Assembly: GCF_000264905.1 (NCBI RefSeq) | Contig: NW_006763148.1 | Coordinates: 204,545 to 268,544 of the forward strand | Length of the DNA stretch: 64,000 bases | Source of the DNA: Stereum hirsutum FP-91666 SS1 | Lineage: Eukaryota; Basidiomycota; Agaricomycetes; Russulales; Stereaceae | Direction of reading: 5' to 3' | Shown here: positions 36,001 to 48,396 of the stretch, in pieces | Layout: each line of letters starts with the position of its first letter | How positions within the stretch are numbered: the first letter of the stretch is position 1 | Made by a program: the position numbers and the translations under genes | The notes under the pieces: generated by a model | Database searches by the model: none | Seen by the model: only the letters and a program-made list of their open reading frames with translations | Told to the model about the DNA's origin: nothing

Positions 36001-37158
36001 TTCAATCTTCATCTATGATTTCTTAATGGAGACAGCCAATTCGTACCATCTATTTGCAGCATTCCACGGGTATAAATATATCTATGCATATAGAGAACTG
36101 TGCTCGTCTGCACGGTTCGGACCTTCTCTCCGTTTCTTTTCTCTTCCGGACCCGAGGAACCTGAAAATCCGCCAACCCTTCCCGATGCAAAATAGTTTAT
36201 TGCTGGAAGGGGTTGCGGGGATGTTGGTGGCGTCTTCGGGACTCGATCGACACTGCCTCCCCCGCGCGTCTTTGGTCCCTTGTCCCTAACTTTATTACAG
36301 GTGCACCCGCTCGTGTAGGCCAACGATGAAGTGAATGGATATAACAGACTGACACACTTTTGCCTTCATTACCCGCAACCTACAACGGTTCATCACCTCC
36401 CCCGGTTCTAAATATGTGATTTTGGGTCCTAGTGCTTTCTGTGATCCCGTAGCGGTGCATAGTGTTTGGACTAGGGCTGCGTCCCGTGCACATTAACCTC
36501 AGCAATCCATTCGACGAATTCTTATTAGACCATGCCCGTACTCTGTTTGAGCTCCATGCTACAACTCTGCGTTTGTTGACTCCTGACTTTGTTCGGACCG
36601 TCGTGCTCGACCCACACAATACGCCATGTCGAGTCACTCGAGAACCCGCTGTTTTAAAGTTTTAAATGCGTGTCCACTTCGAGGAAGGACACAGTCATCC
36701 TCCAATCAAAAGTATCTGCTATGAGTAATTCTTTCGAAATAATGAGCAGAGGATCTCGCCATCTTGGCATTGACGGGCTATGCATGACGCTGGGTAATCC
36801 GCTCTAGGCGCCCTCGGGCTCGTCACGCTTATTCCTCAAGGAGCCGACTCACTCTTTGATCCATGGAGTGAGGCACCCTTGGGCATTGACTCGAATCCTG
36901 TGCTGATGGTCTTCTAAGTCATAAGTAGTCTCAATGCGCAAGCTCCGGGTTCCTAACGTTCCTAGTTGCCAATGCTAAGTATTGGCTTTCGCTCCTCCAA
37001 AATGACGTGTGGCGCTAGAATGAACGTGGGCCACATTGTGGGCACATTGGCGCTAGAAGTAGAAGAGTATCTCCGTAACTCCGATGAGTCGTCTTCGCTT
37101 TTGAAGCTTGACTGGAAGTCCGAGCATTAATTTTTAACTGACCTGAGTCGGAGGCACA

Positions 37159-37182
37159 TTCCTTCCTTCCTTCCTTTCTTCC
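37159..37182 (+). repeat. TTCC microsatellite
   Basis: Tetranucleotide run of TTCC units, slightly interrupted. Confidence 0.85.
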
Positions 37183-37247
37183 TGCACAGCCAGATTGTGA
37201 GGTCACTAAGTTTAACTAGACCTCGCTCGGTTCGGTCCAGTTTTCGA

Positions 37248-37272
37248 GCGTCCGAGCGTCCGTCCGTCCGTC
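37248..37272 (+). repeat. GTCC/GAGC short tandem repeat
   Basis: GCGTCC GAGCGTCC GTCC GTCC GTC, a short tandem array 66 bases after the TTCC run. Confidence 0.7.
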
Positions 37273-38364
37273 ACCACGCTTGAGATTGCAGAGTACTTCA
37301 CGTAGTTGTGCTATCTCCATCGGTCCGTTCGTCCAGTGCCAATGACGTGTCTTTTTAAACTTAGCAGCGAAGATCCACGCGACTCCATTGACCGGGACAG
37401 AGCGTGAAAGCGTATGAGAGTGTGAAACCTCCGGACATTGGCAAGTCAGTCCCCAGTCAGACTTTGTTAGAGTATACACAGCATGGGGTACTCGTACATA
37501 CAAGAAAGGTGTACTGAGACGCGCTGGTCAGTCTGGGGATGATGGATCAACGGTGGGGCATTGATGTACCACCCCGTACTGGCTACCGAGACGTCTCTTC
37601 GCGCGCTCGGCAGCGACGAAGTTCTAATGTTCTCACCATGAGCGAAGTTACAAAAACTTCTTGAGTTGATAAGTTATGCGTCAGAGACTCCATATACTTA
37701 CACCCACAGTCGGCCTGCCGAGGCGTCAAGTCAAGTCCGTAGGCACTGCAGTGCCGAGGTCGAAGTGTAATACTGTAACTTGAAAGAGATATGTGCCTTA
37801 ATGCTCTAGTGTATATAAGCCAACGAAGTCATCGCTGAGGTGGGTCTTTACCAGCATCTTCTGAGCGCATTTTGTGGGGTTGGAGGGACGAGTCACTTCG
37901 CAAGTGGGTGTGGGTACGTGTGGGTCCCAACTGCGGATTCGGAAGTTGAATACATCAATCCGCTCGGCGATCGCCACAGACCCGCCACAGCAAACTGATA
38001 AGATAAGATGAAAGTCTATCAGAGGGATCAGGCAATGATCGTCGAGAACGAGAGTGAGTTAGACTTTCTCCGTTGACGACTGTTGACGATGTTCTCCTGG
38101 GATTGAACTCTCAAAATGCTATCATAGTCTTCCTGGCTGGTCAGACGACGAATTCAAACATAGCCAGCTCCTCCCAGTAGATAAGTTAGACGAGGCACAC
38201 GTCCTAGTAGGCGATTCGCTCACCAAGTTCGCTCACATCGTCACCGTCGTCGACTTTCTCTCCTCATCCCACCGTAGAAACACTCACCCGTCAACATTCG
38301 GAAAACGAACTCGCAAACTAACCTCACACATACCAAACCTCGTTGCATACCACGAAGTCCGCGA

Positions 38365-38982
38365 ATGCCAACGCCACTTCCCAACCAAGGCCGCTACTCC
38401 AACCTCGGACCCCCCAACCTCGACTGGATCTATCCCGACCCCGACTCTCCCCTCCCCATCTCCCTCCTCGTCGTCCCACCTCCCCAACCCCGCCTAATAA
38501 CCACACCCGCCACATCCTCATTCCATACTTCGAAAGACAACCACTGGGCGCTGTACTGGCCCGTTCACCCACCCACGGCTTGGTCCCAAAGCCGGCGCAT
38601 CATTCGTCGTATACACGTCCAGCACGACCCAGGACGAGATCATCTAACGTTCTGGGGCCCGTTGACGGTGATCGAAGAGGAGAGCGCGGAGGAAGTGGAG
38701 CGGTCGACGAGGATGAGGAGGTTTGAGATGGGGGAGGTGGGGAAGATGGAGAGGGTGCTGTTGGAGGAGATCGCGAGGGAGGTGGATGTGATGGAGCCGG
38801 ATGGGGAGTGGAATTGTCAGGATTGGGTTAGGGAGGTGTTGAGGAGGGCGGTGGAGAAGGGGGTGCTTGAGGGGGTGGTTTGTGAGAGGGTGTTGAGGGA
38901 GGCGGAGGGGGTAATGCCAGCGAAGGAGGGGGATAAGGGTATTGTGGATCCGAGTTATACGAGTGTGTTTTCGGTTGGGTGA
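38365..38982 (+). CDS. Unassigned 205 aa protein with HW...NCQDW motifs
   Basis: Single open frame. N-terminal MPTPLPNQGRYSNLGPPN and PLPISLLVVPPP are Pro-rich; then NHWALYWPV at about residue 55, and after an acidic helical part EWNCQDWVREVL at about 150. A His-containing strand followed much later by an N-C-x-x-(F/W) motif is the arrangement of LRAT/NlpC-P60-type thiol enzymes, but this resemblance is weak and no function is claimed. No signal peptide or membrane segment. The first half is written with C-ending codons, the second half with G/A-rich codons, the clearest case in the window of this switch. The start could be preceded by an exon; the chosen ATG fits a short upstream UTR. Confidence 0.65.
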   Translation: MPTPLPNQGRYSNLGPPNLDWIYPDPDSPLPISLLVVPPPQPRLITTPATSSFHTSKDNHWALYWPVHPPTAWSQSRRIIRRIHVQHDPGRDHLTFWGPLTVIEEESAEEVERSTRMRRFEMGEVGKMERVLLEEIAREVDVMEPDGEWNCQDWVREVLRRAVEKGVLEGVVCERVLREAEGVMPAKEGDKGIVDPSYTSVFSVG

Positions 38983-40231
38983 AGGACACGGGATGAGTCG
39001 CTGGAGTTGTGGCGTGGACGGACAATTTCTGAATGACGGTTTGCAGCTTGGGAACACACTTACAGTAGTAGAATTTGCATCTACTCTCCATACCATTGAT
39101 TCCGCTTTTTATTATTATTCGCGACGTGTCCTGCGTGATTGTCGACTGACGACCGTGGATGGACGCATACCCAGCGAGAGGACATGATCGAAGGTCTTAC
39201 TCTGACTGAGGAAGGAGCGACCAGGGCCCTTGACCAATGGCCCCTTGCAATGCTATCCACGATGGCTTGAAGGCATTGTATTAAGTGGCACACAAGGGGG
39301 AAAGGCCCCGTTCGATGAGTTACAAACGGTCTCACATTTGACTCACATGCTCGTGTCGTCCTTGTGGGCAGAAAGAGCACGTGAACGATGGATGAGATCG
39401 GGATACACACCTTCTACATACGTGCGCAGTCCTATGTGTATCGCACGCAGGACCCGAGAGGGAGAGCGGACATCCATATCCTGCAATAAGCACGGGAAAG
39501 GCCTCGAGATCGAGTTGAGAGCAAATGTTTTTGACAGGTGGCATCTTTGTGTGGCGTTCTGTCGGAGCTTGAACCATCTCTTTTTTCAATCACCGACACT
39601 GGGCCACTCGGTAAAAGTAGAATTCAAGTCAACCATTTCCTAGAGATACACCCAGGGTTTGATTAGTGATTTTTGTCCATTTGTTTACGCCTCATCATCC
39701 TGGTAGCATCGTCTAATCGTGCTCCCTCAGCGTCGCATATTGATCCCGTATATACTGCGCCCATCCTTCTGCAGCACCTGTTCCCGCCACAATACGCGAA
39801 AAATCGCACACAACGCGCACGTCAGGCATGAGAAATATCACGAAGTGAATGTCCCGGAATTATGGCGAAGAGACGGCAGATATCATGATTGAAACGAACC
39901 GACGGGTCGTCGTCTGCTGATATGTACGTACGTCTCAACGTATGGGTATTAAGGAGAAAGTTCGTACAAAATTGGACCTACATTCTCCACTAGCTTCCAT
40001 GGACAAGAGTAGAGTCTGTAGCGATCTTCGAGAGCTGCTTCACACTCATTTATGCTCATATTACCGCTGTCTGCACCAAGCAATGAAACTCGCTGATTAG
40101 CCAATGGCCATACGAACAGGTGCTACATATCTTGACACAGAATACTGGAATGACATTACATATCAGAAGCAAAAGAGAACAAATGAAACGACGAAGATGT
40201 GGTCGCAGGGGTGAAAGTTCGAGTGGGACGA
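38983..40231. other. Convergent intergenic region
   Basis: 1.25 kb between two convergent genes. Short frames such as 39230-39643 have no support. No gene seen. Confidence 0.4.
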
Positions 40232-41919
40232 CTATTCCAGGATACAACCCCACACCTGCACACGTCCTTCATGGCCGCGACCGAGCTTGACGCCCTCCAA
40301 CTGGCCTGAAAACCGCTTCACGAGCCCATCAACTACTCCTACGTCAGCTCCGACGACGACCAAGTGCCAGCGACGGCGCGCTCGAGTGCTCGAGTCGACA
40401 GTAAGCCACGCCTGCTTGAGCCCCTTCACGGGACTGCTATGCTCCGACGCGATAGTCGCCTGCACGGCGTAGAGGTTGTTGTCGGTATCGCCGAGAATAC
40501 CGTCGATTCCTTCCCAAATCATCACAGATGGCATCCAGTAAAACGCTTTGGAGGCACCAGTGTGCTTCAGACCGTCCACTGTGCCAGGAACGAGCTCGGC
40601 TGATGGGCGCATCTGCATATTTCGATCGTGGTTGAAGATGGTGAGAGGTGGTGCGCCAGCTGTGCTGAGGCGACGATGAACGTCCTTTTCATACTTCCAT
40701 CCGGCGGCGGTCCGAGTCAGGGAGTGGGAACTGAGGGCGATGAAGAGCTCACGGGATTTCTCGTTGGAGAAGTTGGTGCAATGTTGCGTAAATATTTCAT
40801 CGAGGAATGTCGTCGGGATAAACCAGATTGCTCGAGATGACGCTGCGATTTTCCCGCTCGGTGTGATTCTACGGTGAGGGCGAACGAAGCCGATGGTGGA
40901 AACGAGACTGTCTAGTATACCGTCGCCGACTAACAGCAGACCAACGAGCGACGGATCAGAGCATATTTTGTGGACTGCCTGGTCTGCCTCGGCCTGCAGA
41001 TTTCTTTCCATGTCTTGGGCTTCCTCGGGACCCTGGACGACGGCACTCGCGATGTCGATGATCGTCCTAATGGATGGTCCCCACTTAGTCACAAGTGGAA
41101 ATGCGGAGGATGAGACTGAGTGGAGCTCATTCCTGTGCATGGCCTTCGTGAGCAAGGATATCCCAGGGACGAACACTGAGTCAACTTACAGGATCGCGGC
41201 GATCTCCAGCACGGTCGGCAACTCTGCGTAGATACGCTCACCCCTCTTTTGCTTCAACCATCCCTTCCATCTCTCGGGTTTCGGCGATGACGCCTGAATG
41301 ACAATCTTGGCCGAGCTTACAAAATCTGAGCATGGCTGGACAGCATAGGAGTTGCTGTCGGCCAACGCCCAGCACGAACTGAGTCGGGGATCGACTGGAC
41401 CGCCGAGAGTATGCCGCGAGGCGCCCTCGCCATCGAAGACGAAGTAACGTTCGCCGTCGAATTGGACCGCAGTCGGAAGTTTGTGTTCAAGGCGATACAG
41501 AAGAAGGTATATGAGGAACACAGTTTTGCCTAAGAAAGCAAAAAACAGACGTTATCGTTTCGGTTGAAGCGACAATGACTGGCCTGCGAACCAATCCCTG
41601 GCTGTCCCGTGACCACGAAAGCGCGTGTCTTTCCAGTGCTCTTCTCGATCAACTCCCGCAGCAAGCGATATTCAGAACGAAGAAGAAGAAAATCCATGAT
41701 TTCTGTCGTTATACCAAGTGCAATAGCGATGCTTGCAATGTCATTAAGGCAAGTGTAGTCCCAACGATCGGGAATGTCAACAGCGACGCCGTCTGAATCG
41801 GGGGGTTCGGTGTCAGAAGGGAGACCGATGTCGGTCTTGAGTATTACGCCGTCGTGGCGAGGCCATTGACGGCCCCAAGCTCGCTGATGGATGCTGTTTA
41901 GTGCTGGAGAGGAATTCAT
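40232..41919 (-). CDS. Crinkler/RHS-like P-loop NTPase
   Basis: Exons 41919-41592, 41529-41190, 41132-40232; 522 residues in frame. The Walker A loop VTGQPGIGKTVFLIYLLL is split by intron 1 exactly after GIG|KT and is followed by RYFVFDGEG. This GxPGIGK(T/S)xFLxYLLxR signature, 100-110 residues from the N-terminus, is typical of the P-loop part of fungal Crinkler / RHS-type proteins, which are expanded in Agaricomycetes and proposed to combine an NTPase with a nuclease-like C-terminal domain. The C-terminal 300 residues (FVRPHRRI, NFSNEKSRELFIALSS) are from this gene alone not enough to name the nuclease. No signal peptide. It faces the NEK kinase across a 449-base shared promoter. Confidence 0.75.
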
Positions 41920-42368
41920 CAAGAGGGGTACGCAATTGAAAGCTGTGAAGGCGACTTTTTCTGGAACGGTTGATCTATTTCGTTCTTGTCGAGCAGACCA
42001 ACGAAAAGAAAAGCAAAGAATAGATGGAGGGATTGAGCCGACAGGACGCGACGACGCGCAGAACTCGTCGATTTTTCGATGGGCCCAATCTCGGTCACGT
42101 GCAGCGCGTCACGGTTCGAGTAAGATGTGCCGCGTTCGGGCAATTCCTCTGTTGCTTTGCTCTCTTCCGCCATCTCCCCACTCCATCTTCTCGTCGTCCT
42201 CGACATCTCCCCCAACACGACGCTCACGCCTCGGCTATATGCTGCATACGATATCGTAACCCGATACCTCACAGTCGTTCAACCATCCACCAGCCCACCC
42301 CATCTCTCTTTATTTGTATCGGAGCTGGAAAACACTCGGATAGAAACAGAAACAGAAGCAAAAGCAGA
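41920..42368. promoter_or_regulatory. Shared divergent promoter region
   Basis: 449 bases between the Crinkler-like gene (-) and the NEK kinase (+). It must contain both core promoters. The side next to the kinase is CT-rich (about 42160-42310) as is usual for fungal 5' UTRs. No TATA box stands out. Confidence 0.5.
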
Positions 42369-45300
42369 ATGTCGTCGTCGTCGTCAAATTTCTTGGACTT
42401 GTACGAGCCGCTCGATATCATTGGCAATGGCTCCTTTGGAATCATCAGAAAAGTACGGCGGAAGTCGGATGGCGTGGTGCGTACAGATCCACTCAGTCTA
42501 CGCTCATAATCTCTGGTTCTTACATGCAAATCCTGGTGTTGTTGGTGGTTGTGTCTTTCGTGTCTGCGGTGGATCTGACGATGGCTTGTGCTCTGTGGGT
42601 GGTCGGCGTTGGCTCTCTATGGTCGTCGTGGTCTCCTTGGGGTGCGGCTGTGGTTGCGGACGCGGTCACGCTTGGTGCGGTCATTGCGGTGGTGTAGATC
42701 TTGGCTCGGAAAGAACTCAACTTTGAGAGAATGAGTGAACGAGATAGGAAGCAGATTGTTGCCGAAGTGTACGTGACTTCTCCTCTTTCTATCTCTCTGT
42801 GCTCCTCGCATTTTTTTCTTGTCTCTTCGTATTCTCCGTCCTGCTGTGTCACGAGAAAGAAGGCAGCCTTGTTTGCCTCGCGCCGGCATGCATGCTCTTA
42901 GACGTTATACATTCATGCTATCTTTGAAGCATGGTCGGAACCATGCATCATGTCCAGCCGCCCTCTGCATCGCGCTTGACCTTCTACGGCGGTGTGTCGG
43001 GCGCGCATCATCATCTCGCGGACTCTGCGTCAAACCATGGCATCTGAGAACTCCGCCCACGGGCGCTTACCAAACCCTCCATCTCGCTCGACGTGTTTTA
43101 AGAGAGTGACTTTCCAAGTTCCGTATTGCTGCATTGTGTGTGTGCTTTGACGCGCCATGCCCTGTCCAGTTGCTTTTGGCCACATATTTTGCTTCCGTTG
43201 TCCGAATACGGCAACTCGCGGATCTTCCTTCCACCCACCTCGTGCTACGAAGTGCTCTTTGCCTCGACGACGACTATGGCAACGACTGGCTGAAGTGCAG
43301 ACGAAGCCCCTCGGCGAACATAATTGCCATGTCCAATGTCTGTGATTGCCGGGGCCTGGCGAGAACAACTACGGCACACCTGCATCGGGGTTTGAGTTGA
43401 GACGCTTTGACAGTGCCACACGGACCTAACCTAAGGATATGGGCTATGGTCCGGCCCTGGATACGACGGCCTTTTCGTCCGTTCGTTGGCTATGCTGTGT
43501 GTATGAAATGTGGGAACGGATCCACGAGCCATGATCCATGCATAGGGGGTCGGTTCGTGTTTGTTTCTGAGTGATGCTCGGGTGTTCGGGTGCTCTGGCG
43601 ATCAGTCGGGCGGTACCGGGTCCTTTCCTTCTTGGTGGTTCTGTGTGGTTCTGTGGCCTGGATGGGTTTCCGATGTGTTGGGTGGGACGTCGAATGAGAT
43701 GGGGGTTTTCTCGACTATTTTGTTTGTGTTTTTTGTTAGTCAAGTATACATGAAGCTGGACTTTCGGGTCTTTGCGCCGTTAGGTGTAAGGAACGACTGC
43801 ACAATTTTTCTCTCTTGCGTTGTCTCGTATCCTCGGCCTATTTTTCTCCGCCTCCTACCTCATCACCCCGCATAGCATCCTAGCCATATACCCACGTCCT
43901 AACCAATAACCTTTCCACCCTCATTCACGCAGTAACATCCTCAAAGACCTCCACCACGAACACATCGTCCGCTACCATGACCGCCACGTCGACCGCGAAG
44001 CTGGCATCCTCTACATCCTCATGGAATACTGCGGCGGCGGCGACCTCTCCACTGTCATCAAGCAGGCGCAGAAACACGGCGTGACGATCCCCGAAGATAC
44101 GGTGTGGAATTATTTCATGCAGATCGTGTTGGCGCTGCAGCATTGTCATCATCCGAATGGGGGGTCGGGAGGCCCTGGCGCGGGAGGAGGGAGCGCGAGT
44201 GCGGTCGGGGGGTTGGGGCAGGGACATGCGAGGAGTTATTCGGATTCGGAGGGGGGAAGTGGGAGTGTTACGCCGACAGGGGGAGGGAGTGGGAGTGGGG
44301 GGAAGGAGAAGAGGGTGCAGATTTTGCATAGGGATCTGAAGCCGGATAATGGTGGGTTTCCGTTTCGCTGTGTTTTTTCTTTTTTCGAGAGGTGGGATTG
44401 GCGAGGTTTTGATGGGTCGTGCTGATGGTGGTCTTCCCGCGCAGTGTTCCTGGACGAAGCGTATACGGTCAAGCTCGGCGACTTCGGACTCTCGAAAGCG
44501 CTCGCGCAGGCCAGTTTTGCGAATACCTACGTTGGCGTAAGCACTTTTCCTCTTCTTACTCTCGGGTAGAGCTCTTTCGCTGACGTATGATGGTGAGGAC
44601 AGACACCGTATTACATGTCGCCGGAATTGATGCAAGAAAAAGCGTACGACTCCAAGTCGGATATCTGGTCCCTGGGATGCTTGATATACGAACTTTGTGC
44701 GCTGAAACCGCCGTTTCACGAGGCAAAGACGCATTCGGAGCTGAGCATGTTCATCCGGTGCGTTCGCCTGTCCAAAATCGGTGTTTTTTCATTGCAAAGT
44801 TGGCTCATTAGGACTATTGTGCTGTGGTGTGATAGGAACGGACGAATACCGCCGTTACCGAGAGGGTACAGTCAACAGTTGACGAATGTGATCAAGTGGA
44901 TGCTGAACCAGAACGTACGTCGTCCCTCGCACCGTCTGTTTGTCCGTGTTCGCACTCATGAAGCTCACGTCCGACATTTTGTCCTTCACACATTCAGCCG
45001 GCAATGCGTCCGTCCGCGACACAACTTCTCCAGACCGAGCGAATAGACTTTTCCCTGAAAGTCTTCCGCGCAGAGAAACAGTGCGTTCACACCCTCCACT
45101 CCATTCGTCTCCCTCTGCACACTATTATGATCGACTGACGTTGGTTCGACGGTATTAAGGATCCTCATCGCCAAGAACCGTGAAACGGTCTGCATGACGA
45201 AAGAGCAAGAACTCCTCGCTCGCGAACGCGCCCTCATCGCCCGTGAATCCCATCAATCCGCCCTCCTCTCCCACCGCGACCAAGAGATCGGCAACCTCCG

Positions 45301-47398
45301 CTCAAAGATCACCGAGCTCTCCACTCAACTCTCCGCCACCTCCGCGCAACTCGTCTCCACGCAGGCCTCGATCGAGTCGCGGATCCAGGAGGCGATGCAG
45401 ACGCGGATGCACGAGGTGCTGAACGCGAGGATCCAGGAGGCAATCACGAAGAGGGAGGAGGAGCTGAAGGTACTTGTGATGCGGCGGGAGGAGGAGGTGG
45501 CGCAGGCGATGAGGAGGAGGGAGGAGGAGATTATGGATGCGGTGAGGAGGAGGGAGGGAGAGGTGGAGGAGGCGTGGGAAAGGAGGGAGAAGGCTATGAG
45601 GGACGAGATGTGGGAGGAGATTAGGGAGGATGTGGAGAAGGATGTGGCTGAGAGGTGGAGGGATGAGTGGGATCGATTGGAGGAGGTTAGGGGGGAGGTG
45701 GAGAAAATGAGGGAGGAGGTGGATGAAAGGATCAAGAAGGCAGAAGAGGGGGTAAAGAAAGGTTAGTTCTTCCTTTCGTTGTTTTCATTCTTGCCCGACT
45801 GACTGGTGGTTCATATAGGCAAGAAAGAGAAAACACCGTTGGAAGAAGTCAAGAACATTCTCGCGCCATTAGCACAACTCACGAAGGACACCTCACACTC
45901 GCATCCTCATCCTCATCCACCACTCGCACCCTCATCCGCCTACCAAGCCACCCCTGCGCGACCCGCCTCCACCTCCTCCGCCACAGCACGTGATCGCCGC
46001 CCTTTCGAGACCCCACTAAACCGTGCGGCCGGGCCCTCCCGCGCCTCCAAACACGGTCAACCCGCAGTGCCCGCCTCCGCCATGAAAGGCGTCATCCTCA
46101 CCTCAACGGGCGAAGCCCTCTCCACACCCACTCCATCCGATTTCGCGAAATTCTTCGTGGAGTCGCCGGTCGTCGGCCACGGTGGACTTGGCTTCTCGAA
46201 GATATTCGATTTCGAGAAGAGGTTGGTCGAGGCGAGGGAGGAGGCGGACAGTGAGGAGGATGAGCTGGAGGAGCTGGATGAGGGGGTGACGGTGACTATT
46301 CCTGCGAGCGGAAGTGGTGGGAGTGCGAGTGCGAGTGCGAGGATGGCGAGTAGTAAGAGTTCGAGTGGGAAGAGCTCGAGTGTGAGTACGAAGGTGGATA
46401 GCAGGCCGCCGAGCAGTCCTTCGAAGGGTAGAGAGAGGGAGCGGGATAGAGACAGGGACAGGGATAGAGAGCGAGATACTGGGTCGAGTGCGAGGGAGAA
46501 GACGAGGGCGATCTCGGCTTCTGCGTCATCTGCGTCGACTACGACTTCGAGCTCATCGAGGGTGAAGACCAGGAGTCAGAGTCAGAGTCAGAGCCAGGCC
46601 TCGGCTGCACGCGAGAGGGAGAGGGAGAGGGAGCAGCGGGAGAGAGAACGCGAGAGGGAGCGGGAGCGGGAGAAGGAGAAGGAGCGGGAGCGAGAACAAC
46701 GAGAGAAAGAAAAGGAAGAGCAGGAGAGGGAGAGAGAGCGCGAGAAGGACAGGTCGGAGAACAAGACGATCCCAGCGACGAGGTTGAGGAGGCCGTCGAT
46801 TAGGGTAGGGGGGAGGCCGAGCCTAGGCAATAGCACGGAGAACCCTGGTCTTACCTCCGCCAGCAGTGCCCACACCGCCTCGTCATCTTCCGCGGCATCA
46901 TCATCCTCAAGTTCGCATACGCAGACAATGTCAAGTACGCATGCTAACGGACGCCCACAAGCGAGTCGGTCAGCTTCGACACCTGCGTCGCCACCGAAGT
47001 ACGACTTGAACGACGAAGCAAACCTTCCCTCACCCTTCCTGAAGAAAATCGACCGCGAGAAGTTTGCGCCCACATCACAATCTTCATCGTCTGCCTCCTC
47101 CGCTATATCATCCTCCGCTGCCACCGCTTCCTCCGCCGTATCGAGTGTCAGCGCCACCGGTGCACTTCCCAAGAAAAGACCAAGTGCGGGCAATATGTTG
47201 AGGGCTGTTGCTGCGGCCAACAGCGCGAAAACGACTTCTGCAAACGGTATCGTAAAGAGCTCGAGTGTGGGGACGATTGGCTCCAGAAATAATGAGCCAA
47301 CATCTAGTCGGCCAGCACCGACGAGTACACGTAGTGGACCGGTGGAAACGAGGTTAAGCAGGGCGAGAGCGCAGGCTGCGGGTGTTATGGGCTCGTAG
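42369..47398 (+). CDS. nimA: NIMA/Nek2-family Ser/Thr protein kinase
   Basis: Mitotic kinase of the NIMA/KIN3 family. Exons 42369-42476, 42698-42768, 43933-44351, 44445-44536, 44603-44757, 44836-44914, 44998-45080, 45160-45761, 45819-47398; 1062 residues. Kinase motifs in order: GNGSFG (P-loop), ARKELNF (Lys), [11 protein letters not shown] (hinge), [53 protein letters not shown] Gly/Ser-rich insert of about 60 residues separates HCHHPNG from the HRD loop. After the kinase come a heptad-type coiled coil (residues about 350-530, [14 protein letters not shown]), the conserved [14 protein letters not shown], and a long Ser-rich and Arg/Glu-rich tail. Intron 2 is 1164 nt, far longer than any other in the window. 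The gene symbol is by family, not by proven orthology. Confidence 0.93.
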
Positions 47399-48184
47399 TT
47401 GTGGGAGTATACTTGCTGCTGGACTCTTTACGTTTGGCCTTTTTCTTTTCTTTTCTTTTCTTTGTCTGTGGTCTGTCACTTTCGTTCCGATTTATAGGTA
47501 TGGCTCTCCTGCCTTCTCTTCATCTGCCTTTCCCTTCTTTTTACAGTTATCTCGTCTCATTTCTCGCTCTATCAGTCTCGTTGCCTCTTTTGGATGACTT
47601 TAGGTTCTATGATCATGACGCCTTCCAAGCCACCATTTTTTTTTTCTTTCATGTCGAATCCCAGTCTCAATCACATTGCCTCTTGACTCCGCAGACTCTG
47701 CCCGGTGCATACTTCAGTGACTCTTCATACCAGCCCGTTCATGATACACATGTGCATATTTTTTCTACCGTATCCTTCATCGATTTATCCCATTGACATC
47801 GTCACCATAGCCATCCCCAATTGCAATATTCCCCTGGATTGACATATCTTCGCACTCGTTACTCATGGTAAATACTTTATGATCGGTGGTATCCCTTGTT
47901 CTCAAGCACGAAGCTCGGCCTCATCACACTCTACACACTCGGTCTCTTACCATCCACCCACGCGATACACCTTTCAATGGATTGCTCGCTTCTGGTCAAT
48001 ATAATGGTTCTCGAAATCCAACATGGATCAGTGTTCTTTTTGCGATTATCGTTGACTGAATGATCGCACAAGACTTGATTGATCTCTTGAGAGCGTCTCA
48101 CTTGTGAAGTCCATGTCTGCGGAACGCTACGCCACGTTTGCGCCACATCCCTGACACAAACCGACACGGAGCGTGATTCCGAGT

Positions 48185-48196
48185 CGGCATAAGCCG
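48185..48196. promoter_or_regulatory. CGG inverted repeat in MYND gene D promoter
   Basis: CGGC-4 nt-GCCG, the counterpart of the palindrome at 24999-25014 before gene A. Confidence 0.4.
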
Positions 48197-48229
48197 AAGT
48201 TGCTTTGTTTGATTCCCACGGAACTGCCC

Positions 48230-48236
48230 TATAAAA
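48230..48236 (+). promoter_or_regulatory. TATA box of MYND gene D
   Basis: TATAAAA 167 bases before the start codon, conserved with gene A. Confidence 0.6.
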
Positions 48237-48396
48237 GGTCGTCCTCAGTGTCAGTTAGCAATCACCTCTCTCTCTCTACCTGACCCTCTTCTCTTCGCTG
48301 TGAACAGCATCTATCTTTCCTAGAGGTTAACATCATTTACATTGTTTCAGTCCGTTGCATCATCTCTTCCATCGGACTTCACGACATCGATTCTTG

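Larger units (their letters stand above)
33072..38364. other. 5.3 kb gene-poor region
   Basis: No gene recognised. Minus-strand open stretches at 33421-33624 and 33621-34025 could be decayed coding sequence but match nothing I know. CCTTACAAGCGG is repeated in tandem at 34298-34323. Microsatellites lie at 37159-37182 and 37248-37272. The rest is unremarkable, with many stops in all frames. Confidence 0.45.
47399..48396. other. Intergenic region; left edge of the duplicated MYND segment
   Basis: The first 500 bases are T-rich and probably the kinase 3' UTR. From about 48100 the sequence is the promoter of MYND gene D and matches that of gene A. Confidence 0.5.

Noticed and set aside
37159..37272. 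Possible CRISPR-like or regulatory repeat array
   Set aside because: Only simple tetranucleotide runs; no spacers, and the organism is a eukaryote.
43925..44734. 269-codon minus-strand frame
   Set aside because: Antisense to NEK exons 3-5; open only because the G-rich sense strand lacks stops in reverse.
46588..47220. 210-codon open frame on the minus strand
   Set aside because: It is antisense to the Ser/Arg/Glu-rich tail of the NEK kinase; the sense frame has the kinase motifs and the antisense product is low-complexity.
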